This document shows positions 7,493 through 16,503 of a stretch of DNA of 59,920 nucleotides, piece after piece. Position 1 is the stretch's first letter. The number at the start of each line of letters is the position of its first letter. The notes beneath the pieces were generated by a model. That model saw only the letters and a list, made by a program, of their open reading frames with translations, made no database searches and was not told the DNA's origin. Source of the stretch: Rhodocyclaceae bacterium (GTDB lineage Bacteria > Pseudomonadota > Gammaproteobacteria > Burkholderiales > Rhodocyclaceae); assembly GCA_016791115.1 (NCBI GenBank), contig JAEUNL010000001.1, forward strand, positions 1 to 59,920. Direction: 5' to 3'. The position numbers were made by a program, and so were the translations under genes.

Positions 7493-10400
7493 ATGACTGG
7501 CTACTCGATCACTGTTCGGCAAATCAATCCGGGTACAGATGGATCTTCAGTTGGGCACGTCTGGATAACCCTGGGGACGCCAACCGGATTTGATCCGTCG
7601 TGGGGATTTTACCCAGATGGCCTTCAACGAAACGACGACGCGTCACATCCGGTTCCCGACTTTGAAAAGAGCTGGTCAATAACCGAGCAGCAATACAACG
7701 CCGTCCAGTGGTATATCAACGGATACCTCGGCACTTGGTATAAGTTTCCGTGGGAGGTATGTACAGACTTTGCAGTTGGGGCGCTAGAGGCCGCTGGAGT
7801 TCCAATGGTGAACGACGGAGACGGCCCGCTCTTCCCCAGCGACATCAAGCGATGGCTTGATACTCCGAACCTTAGTTTCGATGACATCTGGGATGAAATT
7901 GTCAAACTCAATCCCGAATTGGCGGACCTCTTCACCCGCGCCCAACAGTGGGTCTGGCCCCGCGACCCGATGACCCTCGACCTCGACGGCGACGGCCTCG
8001 AGGTGGTGCCGGTCTCCTCGACCAACCCCATCCTCTTCGATCACGACGGCGACGGCATCAGAAACGCCACCGGCTGGATCAAGGCCGACGACGGCTTTCT
8101 GGTCATGGACCGCAACGGCAACGGTGCGATCGACAACGGCACCGAGCTGTTCGGCGATTCGACCAATCTGTATGCCGGCGGCAAGGCCGCCGACGGCTTC
8201 GCCGCCCTCGCGCAGGAAGACACCAATGGCGACGGCAAGGTGAGCAGCGCCGATGCGCACTTTGGATCCTTGCGCGTCTGGCGCGACCTCAACCAGAACG
8301 GCATTTCCGAATCGGGAGAACTGTTCACGCTCGGTGCGCTCAACATCGCCAGCATCGACACGGCGAGCAAGGCCAACAACCAGCCGCTGCCCGGCGGCAA
8401 CCAGATCGCCGACCTGGGCACCTACACCAGGACCGATGGCAGCACCGGCACCGTGGGCGAAGTCATGAAGCTCGCCGACGTGAACCTCGCCGTCGACACC
8501 TTTCACCGCGAATTCCCCGATACGGTTCCGCTCGCGGCCGGCATCACCGCGCTGCCCAACATGCAGGGCTCGGGCCTGGTGCGCGACCTGTGGGAGGCGA
8601 TGAGCCAGTCTGCGTCCTTGAAGGGGATGATCGAACAATTCGCCGCCGCCACCACCCAGGCCGGCCAGAAGGCGCTGCTCGACCGGATCCTCACGGCCTG
8701 GGCCGACACCTCGGGCCTGAAGGGCTCCCCGGACCAACGGCTGCCGGAACCCCAGACCAGCCTTGATGACCGATACGACATCGAATACATGCAGATCGGC
8801 ACGGCGTTCCGTCATCAACATCCGAATCTCCACAATCCGAGCAATCCGGTCGATCTTGAGGATCTGCATGATTCGCAGGACATGCGCTGGGATGCCGAGT
8901 ACCGCGCACTGGTTACCCACTGGGAAAACCGCATCCACACGCTCGAAGCGTTCAACGGGCGTTACTTCTTCACCTTCCCGTGGGAGCAGGCAAGCGGGCA
9001 GACCGCGGTATCGGGCATGTTCGTGCGTCAGGCCGTGACGGGCGGAACCGGCGGCTATGCGGCGGCCTCCCTGGGCACCGGAAACTGGATCCCGATCGAA
9101 CTGCGCTATTCGACGCAGCAGCTCAACCTGCTCGAACAGAGCTACGAGGCGCTCAAGGATTCCATCTATGGGGCGCTGGTGACGCAGACGCGGCTGAAGC
9201 CCTACCTGGACCAGGCGCAGCTCGTCATCGACGAGGCCGGGGTGCGGATCAACTTCGCACCAGTCACCGCGGCCTTCCAGACCAAGGCGTCGAGCGACGC
9301 CTACAACGCGATCGCCGATCTGCTGGACATGCAACGCTACATGGGGTCGTCGCTGCTGCAGATGGGGTACTCGCCGATCGAGACCCTGCTGGAGGTTCTC
9401 GATTCCACGACGGTGACGACGGAGATCTCGACCCTGCTCGCCGATGCGGGCTTCAAGCGGCTCGACGCTGCCATGGCCGATTACCGCGCGTCGAATGCGC
9501 GTGGCGAGAACATCATCGGCAACGCGCTCAAGAACTACATTCAGGGGTCGGCGGGCCTGGACACCATCGACGCCGGCGCCGGGAACGATCGGGTCTTCGG
9601 TTACGCCGGCAATGACATCCTCTACGGCAAGAGCGGCGCCGACACCTTGTACGGTGACCAGGGCGACGACACGCTCGACGGGGGCGCCGGAAACGATCAA
9701 CTGTACGGCGGTTCCGGGGCGGATACGTACCTGTTCGGTCGCGGTTCGGGGCAGGACACGATAGACAACTCGGACGGCGATGCGCTCGGTGTCAATGCGG
9801 ACATCGTCCTGGTCAAGGCGAACTTCGCCGATGTCACGCTCAAGCGAATTGGCGCGAGCCTGTCGATCGCCATCGACGGCACGGAAGACGTCCTGCAGCT
9901 ACACCTGTACTTCTACCTCGACGGGTCGACTTCCCGTACCGTCGAGCAGATCCGGTTCGAGGACGGAACGGTACTGGACTATGCGACTGTCAAGGCCATC
10001 ACCTTGTCCGGCACGCCGGATCACGACACGCTGAATGGCTATGCCGCGGCAGACGTGATGAGCGGCGGCGAAGGCAACGATACGCTGTATGGCTCGGACG
10101 GGGACGACACGATAGACGGCGGAAACGGCGACGACGTCGTCTCGGGCGACAACGGAAACGACCAGCTCAAGGGCAGCACGGGGAACGACACGCTGTGGGG
10201 CGGAAACGGCGGGGATACGCTGGAAGGGGGCGCCGGCAACGACTCGGTCAACGGCAACAACGGTAGCGATGTGTACCTGTTCGGGCGCGGTCATGGTCAG
10301 GACACCATCAACAACTCGGATTCGGATGCCCCGGGCGTCAACGCCGATACGCTGCGATTTGCAGACGGCATCCTGCCGGACGATGTCGAGGTGCGACGCG

Positions 10401-13400
10401 AGGGGAACGACCTGATTGTCTCGATCGCCGGTACCGATGACAGCGTGCGCGTGCAACGGTACTTCGAATCCGATGCCACGACCACTTATGCGCTCGAGTC
10501 GATCCAGTTCTCGAATGGCACGAACTGGGACATTGCGGCGGTCAAGACGCGGGTCACCCAGCCATCCGGCGAAGGCGTTCCACTCTATGGCTATGGTACC
10601 GACGATGCGTTGGGTGGAACCGCAGGGGCGGAGACCCTCTACGGAAATGCCGGTAACGATACGCTCGATGGCAAGGCGGGTGGCGACATAATCTACGGCG
10701 GCCTTGGCGACGACGTCATTTTTGGCGGCGCCAACAACGACTTCATGACCGGCGACGGCGGCGACGACACGCTCGACGGCGGTTCGGACAACGACACCTT
10801 GCAAGGGGGTGATGGCACGGACATGCTCGATGGCGGGCTAGGGGACGACACGCTCTACGGACACGGTGGCGCCGATACCTACCGGTTCGGGCGCGGCGAT
10901 GGCCGCGACACGATCAACAACTCGGATGGCGACGCGCTGGGCATCAACCCGGATACGCTGTCGCTGAAGCAGGGCATTGCACCCGCCGATGTCCGGCTCA
11001 CGCGTAGCGGCGTGGACCTCGTCGTCAGCCTGATCGGTAGCGATGACAGTGTCCGGGTCGCCGGGTATTTCCAGCAGGAAGGTACGACAACGAACGTCGT
11101 CGAACGCATTGCCTTTGCGGATGGATCGGTCTGGACGGCCGACATCGTCAAGGCCGCCGTCCTGGCCGGAAGCGAGGACGACGACACGCTGAGTGGCTAC
11201 GCCGCAAACGACCTTCTGTCGGGCGGGATGGGACGCGACACGCTGATGGGCTACGGCGGCGACGACGCGCTGGACGGGGGCAGCGAGCGTGACATGCTGT
11301 ATGGCGGCGACGGCGCCGACTCGATGCTGGGCGGCACCGGCAACGATTACGTGAGCGGCGATGCCGGCGCGGATACGCTGGACGGCGGAACCGGAGACGA
11401 CAGCCTGTATGGCGGAGATGGCGCCGACGTACTGGATGGCGGTACCGGAACGGACACGCTCTCCGGGGGGAATGGGGCGGATGTGTACCGGTTTGCCCGC
11501 GGAGGCGGCAAGGATACCGTCAACAATGCCGATGCCGATGCCGTCGGCACCCATGCCGATTCGATCGAACTCGCTGCCGGCATTTCGACGACGGATGTCA
11601 CACTGTTGCGCAACGGTACGCTGCTCACGGTGGCGATCAATGGCACGAACGACGTCATCGCGATTACCGGCCATTTCTCGCAGGAAACCCAAACTGCGAA
11701 CTCGATCGATTTCCTGAAGTTTGCCGACGGCACGATCTGGGACTTCGCTGCGATCAAGTCACGGGTCGTCACGGCGACCGCCCCGACAACGACGATGCTG
11801 TACGGCACCAGCGGTGCCGACAATCTGGCCGGCGGGAACGGGAATCAGTCGATCGTGGCGTATGCCGGCACCGACATCCTGGATGGCGGTGCCGGCGACG
11901 ACTCGATGGACGGGGGTGCCGGCAACGACACGTATCTCTTTGGCCGTGGATCCGGCAAGGACCGCATCAGCAGCTACGATACGGCAACATCGAAGCTGGA
12001 TGTCGTCCAGTTCGCAGCGGGGATCTCGCCGAGCGACATCGTGATCACGCGCGAAAGCGACGATCTCGTCATGACGGTTTCCGGAACCTCCGACACGCTG
12101 CGAGTCGCATCGTATTTTTCCAGCGATGGCGCCAGCGGCTATCAGGTGGAGCAGATCCGCTTTGCCGATGGAACCACGTGGAACGTCGCGACCGTCAAGG
12201 CAATGGCCACGGTTGCAACGGGCGAGAGCGACACGTTGCGCGGGTACGCGGGCGCAGATGCCATCAGCGGGCTTGCCGGCGATGACACGATCTATGGAAA
12301 GGCCGGTGACGACACGCTCGACGGGGGCGATGGCGAGGATCTTCTTTATGGCGAAGACGGCAACGACACACTGGTTGGCGGTCGCCAGATCGATACGCTG
12401 AACGGCGGCAACGGCAACGATGCACTCAGCGGTGGAAACGGCAACGACACCCTGAACGGGAATGCCGGCAATGACCTGCTGGATGGCGGCGCCGGAGACG
12501 ATTCGATGGATGGCGGTACCGGCAACGATACGTATGTGTTCGGCCGCGGCGCAGGGAAGGATCGTATCTACGGCCTGGACAATACAGCGGGCAAACTCGA
12601 TGTTGTGCAGGTTGGCGCCGGAATTCTGCCCGCTGAGGTTCAAGTAAGGCGCATTTCCGACGACCTCGTCATCTCGATTGCCGGCACCTCGGACAGTCTC
12701 ACGGTCGCCGCCTATTTCTCGAGCGACGCCACGGGTGGATACCAGGTTGAACAGATTCGCTTTGCGGACGGTACGGTCTGGGATGTGGTGGCAATCAAGG
12801 CGATGGTGTTCCAGCCCACGGCGGGGAATGACACGCTGAGAGGCTATGCGGGCGCCGACAGTCTGGCCGGGCAGGACGGCGACGACGTGATTTACGGCAA
12901 GGATGGAAGCGATTCGCTCGATGGCGGCGGCGGAAACGACACGCTGTATGGCGAAAACGGCGACGATACGCTGACGGGTGGCGCCCAGAACGACATGGTT
13001 TATGGCGGCGCCGGAAACGATACGGTTCTTGGAGGCGCAGGCAACGATACGGCGAACGGCGATGCAGGAAACGACACGCTGGACGGCGGTGCCGGCAATG
13101 ACACGCTCGATGGCGGCGCCGGGAACGACACCTATCTGTTCGGACGAGGATCCGGCAAGGACCGCATCTTCGGCCAGGACAACGGCGTCGGCAAGCTGGA
13201 CGTCGTGCAGCTCGGAGCAGGCATCGCCCCTTCCGATGTTCGATTGACGCGCAACAGCGCCACGCTCGTGGTGTCCATCAATGGAACGTCCGACAACCTG
13301 AGAATCGAAAGCTATTTCTCGAACGATGGGGCGGGCGGTTACCAGGTCGAACAGATCAGATTCGCCGACGGCACAGTCCTGGATGTGGCAGCGGTCAAGA

Positions 13401-14413
13401 CCTTGGTGACGGCATCGACGCCGGGCGCCGACAGCCTGACCGGGTACGCAACAGCGGATGTGATCGTTGGCGGTGACGGTGACGACACGATCCTCGGCGA
13501 GGCCGGCGCTGACACCCTCGACGGTGGGGCCGGCAACGACTACATGGGCGGAGAGGACGGCGACGACGTTCTGAGGGGCGGGGACCATGTCGACACCCTG
13601 TATGGCGGTTACGGAAACGACTTCCTCGATGGCGGCGCCGGCAACGACACCGTGATCGACGGAAACAGCGGGAACGATCTGCTCTTCGGTGGAACGGGTG
13701 CAGACTACCTCTCGGATTCGATCGGGGCGGGCCTATTCTCGGGCGGGTCCGGCAAGGACGTGCTGACCGGCGGATCCGCGGCGGAGATCTATATCGGCGG
13801 AACCGGCGACGACACGGTCAACTTGAGTAGCGGCAGCGACGTGGTGCTGTTCAATCTGGGAGATGGTGTCGATTTCGTTCAGGGGAACGGCGGTACGGAC
13901 GATGTGCTGTCGATTGGGGGAGGTGTCAAGTTCGGGGACTTGCAGTTCCGCAAGGAGAACTACGATCTCATCCTCGATGTCAGCGATGCCGACAGTGTGG
14001 TGTTCCGCAACTGGTATCAGGCGAACTCCAACCTGAAGACTGTCGCGAAGCTGCAGTTCGTCCATTCCGGGACGTCGGGATTCGATGCCGGCTCGTCGAA
14101 CGCATTGCTCAACAAATCCGTCCAGCAATTCGACCTCCTGGGACTGGTATCCCGCTTCGATCAGGCGCTTGCGGCCTCGCCGGGCCTGAGCGGTTGGGCG
14201 CTTGCGAATGTGCTGTCGACCTATCACCTGGGGAGCAGCGATACCGGCGCCTTGGGCGGCGATATCGCCTTCTACTACGGAAAGAATGCCAACCTGACGG
14301 GCATGTCTGCGGCTGCAGCGCAAGACGTGATCGGCAGTGCGTCCCTCGGAACGGCAAACCAGGCCATCCGCCCGTTTGCGGGTATCTCCGGCGGCAATCT
14401 GACGCTGAGTTGA
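7493..14413 (+). CDS. RTX protein 1, 2306 aa, candidate papain-like N-terminal domain
   Basis: A giant calcium-binding RTX protein, predicted substrate of the adjacent type I exporter. Residues 1-125 have His22 in GHVWITLG and Cys90 in EVCTDFAVGALEAAG; His-before-Cys with these contexts suggests a circularly permuted NlpC/P60- or LRAT-like papain fold (inferred). Residues 158-290 are Asp-rich EF-hand-like loops (DLDGDGLE, DHDGDGI, DRNGNGAIDNGTELFGD). Residues 300-690 are a helical linker. From about 690 to 2080 come many GGxGxDxLxG nonapeptides in seven blocks, each followed by a beta module beginning YLFGRGxGxD. The last ~230 residues match the C-terminus of RTX3 closely and should hold the secretion signal. 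The start has AAGGAGA seven bases upstream. RTX role is certain; the enzymatic activity is a hypothesis. Confidence 0.92.
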   Translation: MTGYSITVRQINPGTDGSSVGHVWITLGTPTGFDPSWGFYPDGLQRNDDASHPVPDFEKSWSITEQQYNAVQWYINGYLGTWYKFPWEVCTDFAVGALEAAGVPMVNDGDGPLFPSDIKRWLDTPNLSFDDIWDEIVKLNPELADLFTRAQQWVWPRDPMTLDLDGDGLEVVPVSSTNPILFDHDGDGIRNATGWIKADDGFLVMDRNGNGAIDNGTELFGDSTNLYAGGKAADGFAALAQEDTNGDGKVSSADAHFGSLRVWRDLNQNGISESGELFTLGALNIASIDTASKANNQPLPGGNQIADLGTYTRTDGSTGTVGEVMKLADVNLAVDTFHREFPDTVPLAAGITALPNMQGSGLVRDLWEAMSQSASLKGMIEQFAAATTQAGQKALLDRILTAWADTSGLKGSPDQRLPEPQTSLDDRYDIEYMQIGTAFRHQHPNLHNPSNPVDLEDLHDSQDMRWDAEYRALVTHWENRIHTLEAFNGRYFFTFPWEQASGQTAVSGMFVRQAVTGGTGGYAAASLGTGNWIPIELRYSTQQLNLLEQSYEALKDSIYGALVTQTRLKPYLDQAQLVIDEAGVRINFAPVTAAFQTKASSDAYNAIADLLDMQRYMGSSLLQMGYSPIETLLEVLDSTTVTTEISTLLADAGFKRLDAAMADYRASNARGENIIGNALKNYIQGSAGLDTIDAGAGNDRVFGYAGNDILYGKSGADTLYGDQGDDTLDGGAGNDQLYGGSGADTYLFGRGSGQDTIDNSDGDALGVNADIVLVKANFADVTLKRIGASLSIAIDGTEDVLQLHLYFYLDGSTSRTVEQIRFEDGTVLDYATVKAITLSGTPDHDTLNGYAAADVMSGGEGNDTLYGSDGDDTIDGGNGDDVVSGDNGNDQLKGSTGNDTLWGGNGGDTLEGGAGNDSVNGNNGSDVYLFGRGHGQDTINNSDSDAPGVNADTLRFADGILPDDVEVRREGNDLIVSIAGTDDSVRVQRYFESDATTTYALESIQFSNGTNWDIAAVKTRVTQPSGEGVPLYGYGTDDALGGTAGAETLYGNAGNDTLDGKAGGDIIYGGLGDDVIFGGANNDFMTGDGGDDTLDGGSDNDTLQGGDGTDMLDGGLGDDTLYGHGGADTYRFGRGDGRDTINNSDGDALGINPDTLSLKQGIAPADVRLTRSGVDLVVSLIGSDDSVRVAGYFQQEGTTTNVVERIAFADGSVWTADIVKAAVLAGSEDDDTLSGYAANDLLSGGMGRDTLMGYGGDDALDGGSERDMLYGGDGADSMLGGTGNDYVSGDAGADTLDGGTGDDSLYGGDGADVLDGGTGTDTLSGGNGADVYRFARGGGKDTVNNADADAVGTHADSIELAAGISTTDVTLLRNGTLLTVAINGTNDVIAITGHFSQETQTANSIDFLKFADGTIWDFAAIKSRVVTATAPTTTMLYGTSGADNLAGGNGNQSIVAYAGTDILDGGAGDDSMDGGAGNDTYLFGRGSGKDRISSYDTATSKLDVVQFAAGISPSDIVITRESDDLVMTVSGTSDTLRVASYFSSDGASGYQVEQIRFADGTTWNVATVKAMATVATGESDTLRGYAGADAISGLAGDDTIYGKAGDDTLDGGDGEDLLYGEDGNDTLVGGRQIDTLNGGNGNDALSGGNGNDTLNGNAGNDLLDGGAGDDSMDGGTGNDTYVFGRGAGKDRIYGLDNTAGKLDVVQVGAGILPAEVQVRRISDDLVISIAGTSDSLTVAAYFSSDATGGYQVEQIRFADGTVWDVVAIKAMVFQPTAGNDTLRGYAGADSLAGQDGDDVIYGKDGSDSLDGGGGNDTLYGENGDDTLTGGAQNDMVYGGAGNDTVLGGAGNDTANGDAGNDTLDGGAGNDTLDGGAGNDTYLFGRGSGKDRIFGQDNGVGKLDVVQLGAGIAPSDVRLTRNSATLVVSINGTSDNLRIESYFSNDGAGGYQVEQIRFADGTVLDVAAVKTLVTASTPGADSLTGYATADVIVGGDGDDTILGEAGADTLDGGAGNDYMGGEDGDDVLRGGDHVDTLYGGYGNDFLDGGAGNDTVIDGNSGNDLLFGGTGADYLSDSIGAGLFSGGSGKDVLTGGSAAEIYIGGTGDDTVNLSSGSDVVLFNLGDGVDFVQGNGGTDDVLSIGGGVKFGDLQFRKENYDLILDVSDADSVVFRNWYQANSNLKTVAKLQFVHSGTSGFDAGSSNALLNKSVQQFDLLGLVSRFDQALAASPGLSGWALANVLSTYHLGSSDTGALGGDIAFYYGKNANLTGMSAAAAQDVIGSASLGTANQAIRPFAGISGGNLTLS
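9580..13740 (+). repeat. Higher-order coding repeat array in RTX1, period about 600 bases
   Basis: Within the RTX1 gene the block 'RTX nonapeptides + FGRGxGxD beta module + QIRFADGT' recurs seven times. The FGRG-like motif sits near 9726, 10273, 10880, 11486, 11931, 12531 and 13131. The spacing is close to 600 bases (one block is about 445), and the last three copies are nearly the same length and very alike in wording. This indicates growth by unequal crossing-over within the gene. Positions were read by eye. Confidence 0.7.
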
Positions 14414-14498
14414 GCAACCGCCACCCTGCGCCATCCCGGCGCCGGGTATTCGTAGTGACCTACCCCGCCGCTTGACTTTGTTGATTGGAGACGGTTGC

Positions 14499-15848
14499 AT
14501 GACCGCCACTCACACCGACTTCCTCCCCGGCCTGATCGCCGTCGAACGCACCCCGCCGCATCCGGCGGCGCGCGCCGCGCTCTGGTTGCTGCTGGCGCTG
14601 TTCCTTTGCCTCCTTGCGTGGACGAGCTTCGGCACGCTCGACATCGTGGCCAGTGCAGAAGGCAAGTTGGTGCCCAGTACCTACCTCAAGATCGTGCAGC
14701 CGGCCGATGCCGGCATCGTCAAGGACATCCTGGTGCGCGAAGGCGAGGCCGTCGCCGCCGGCCAGGTGCTGGTGCGCATGGATGCCGTACTCTCGGAAGC
14801 CGACCGCAAGGCCGTGCTCAACGACTACCACACCAAGCGCCTGGCGCTGCGCCGCATCGATGCCCAGCTTGCCGGGCAATCGCTCGCGCACGACAAGGGC
14901 GATCCGCCAGAGCTGTACGCCCAGACCCAGGCCCAATTCAACGCCAACCGCCTCGCCTACGAAGGCCAGCTCGCGCAGGAGCGCAGCACCTTGGAGAAAG
15001 CGCAGCACGACCTGGCCGCCGCCGAGCAGGTGAAAGCCAAGCTCGAACAGGTGCTGCCGCACTACCGCAATCAGGAAGCCGCCTACGAGAAACTCGGCAA
15101 GGACGGCTTCGCCGGCAACCTGATGGTCACCGACAAGACGCGCGAACGCATCGAGAAGGAACAGGATCTCAAGACGCAACTGGCCGCGATCAGCGCCGCG
15201 CGCGCCACCATCGACGAAGCCGAGCAGCGCCTGCGCCAGGTCGGCGCCGACTACCGGCGCAGCCTGCAGGCCGAGCGTACCGAAACGGCCATGCAGTTCG
15301 AGAAGCTCAGGCAGGAACTCGCCAAGCAGCAGCACAAGGCCGAACTGCTCGAACTCAGGGCGCCGCAGGCCGGCATCGTCAAGGATCTCGCCACCCACAC
15401 GCCGGGCACCGTGGTGCAGCCGGGCACCATCCTGATGACCCTGGTGCCGAAGGACGAACACCTCAAGGCCGAAGTCTTCGTCGCCAACCCGGATGTCGGC
15501 TTCGTGCGTGAAACCCAGACGGCGAAGATCAAGCTCGCCGCCTACCCGTTCCAGAAGTACGGCATGTTGGACGGGCGGGTCGTGCACGTCAGCGCGGATG
15601 CGCAGGACAAGCCGGAGAACGCTTCAGGCCCGAGCGAGACAACGAAGGGCGATGCGACCCGCAAGGGGCTGATCTACCGCACGCTGGTGGAACTCGATGC
15701 GCAGCAGCTCGTCGCCGACGGCAGGCCGCTCAGCCTGACGCCGGGCATGCAGGTGACGGCGGAGATCAACCTCGGCACGCGTACCGTCATGGAATACCTG
15801 CTCTCGCCGGTGCAGAAGGCGTTTCGGGAGGCGGGGAGGGAGCGCTGA
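14499..15848 (+). CDS. Type I secretion membrane fusion protein (HlyD-like)
   Basis: A 449-residue periplasmic adaptor. A short cytoplasmic N-terminus is followed by one membrane helix at about residues 28-45 (LWLLLALFLCLLAWTSF), the lipoyl-like half-motif GIVKDILVREGEAV, a long coiled coil (residues 130-280, heptad-rich with AEQVKAKLEQ and EKLRQELAKQQ), the second lipoyl half GIVKDLATHTPGTVVQPG, and a beta-barrel ending [22 protein letters not shown]. Length and order match HlyD/LapC. GGAG lies eight bases before the ATG. It links the HlyB-like exporter to an outer membrane channel not present in this window. Its last 66 codons are duplicated at 19559. Confidence 0.94.
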   Translation: MTATHTDFLPGLIAVERTPPHPAARAALWLLLALFLCLLAWTSFGTLDIVASAEGKLVPSTYLKIVQPADAGIVKDILVREGEAVAAGQVLVRMDAVLSEADRKAVLNDYHTKRLALRRIDAQLAGQSLAHDKGDPPELYAQTQAQFNANRLAYEGQLAQERSTLEKAQHDLAAAEQVKAKLEQVLPHYRNQEAAYEKLGKDGFAGNLMVTDKTRERIEKEQDLKTQLAAISAARATIDEAEQRLRQVGADYRRSLQAERTETAMQFEKLRQELAKQQHKAELLELRAPQAGIVKDLATHTPGTVVQPGTILMTLVPKDEHLKAEVFVANPDVGFVRETQTAKIKLAAYPFQKYGMLDGRVVHVSADAQDKPENASGPSETTKGDATRKGLIYRTLVELDAQQLVADGRPLSLTPGMQVTAEINLGTRTVMEYLLSPVQKAFREAGRER

Positions 15849-15873
15849 AGATGATGCAACGAGAATCGACTTG

Positions 15874-15942
15874 AAGACCAATGCAAGACCAATGCAAGAA
15901 CAATGCGGCTGTGGCACCGATTTTCGGTGGCACCGATTTTCG
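15874..15942 (+). repeat. Short tandem repeats in the hlyD-lipoprotein spacer
   Basis: Two small tandem repeats lie in the 207-base spacer after hlyD. An AAGACCAATGC-type unit occurs in about three copies from 15874 to 15905, the last with one change. The 16-mer GTGGCACCGATTTTCG occurs twice back to back and exactly (15911-15926, 15927-15942), followed by looser CGATTTTC echoes to about 15965. No hairpin terminator is evident. These look like replication-slippage products. Confidence 0.7.
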
Positions 15943-16055
15943 CGCCGATTCTCGGCCGATTTTCACCGGCACCGAATTCTGACGCAAAACGAAAGTCGGT
16001 CGCCGCAGGGCGGCGAGACGAAGGCAGGAAACGATTGAGAATGGAGGCATGCGGC

Positions 16056-16502
16056 ATGAAGCGAATTTGCACTGCAATGCTGGGGACCGGCCTGCTTCTC
16101 ACCGGCTGCCAGAAGGCGAAGCTGGACGAGGAGGTGGACCGTCTATGCAAGATTGACGGCGGAATTCGAGTGTATGAGACCGTCAAACTTGCCAAGGAGA
16201 ATTTCGACGACCGAGGGATCGTGTTCCCTCAGTTCATTGGGCTACCTGAAGACAATGGCCGATATGGGCCAAGCTATAAGGTCCTTGTGACAGACACCAA
16301 TATTGTCGAAGGCAACCCTAGCCTTCGGAGGTCGCATATCAAGGTGATTAGGGTATCCGATCACCGGCTGCTGGGTGAGCGGATCAACTACACGCGAAGT
16401 GGTGGGGACCCGCCAAATCCGTTTCACCCCTCTTCGCACGCGTGCCAGAACGTAAACGATGATCCAGGATTAATCCGTCAAGTATTCGTCAGGAAGGATT
16501 GA
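16056..16502 (+). CDS. Lipoprotein, candidate immunity partner of RTX2
   Basis: A 148-residue lipoprotein with basic start MKR, hydrophobic core and lipobox LLTGC (Cys18 after cleavage). The mature part is unrecognised; it includes [21 protein letters not shown] and an [21 protein letters not shown] strand-rich segment. The start is fixed by GGAGG eight bases before the ATG at 16056; the open frame upstream to 15903 is repeat-derived. Its stop (16500-16502) is one base before the GTG of the RTX2 lipase-like gene. Lipase effectors of other bacterial secretion systems are often encoded beside a periplasmic lipoprotein that neutralises them, so immunity is the favoured reading. GC is lower than in the surrounding secretion genes. 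Confidence 0.75.
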   Translation: MKRICTAMLGTGLLLTGCQKAKLDEEVDRLCKIDGGIRVYETVKLAKENFDDRGIVFPQFIGLPEDNGRYGPSYKVLVTDTNIVEGNPSLRRSHIKVIRVSDHRLLGERINYTRSGGDPPNPFHPSSHACQNVNDDPGLIRQVFVRKD

Positions 16503-16503
16503 T

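Noticed and set aside
9580..13740. Regular short repeats suggestive of a CRISPR array
   Set aside because: The periodicity is a nonapeptide RTX code in an open reading frame; there are no constant repeats with unique spacers and no cas genes.
15903..16055. N-terminal extension of the lipoprotein gene upstream of 16056
   Set aside because: This part is built from tandem repeats, and the GGAGG site and signal peptide both point to the ATG at 16056.
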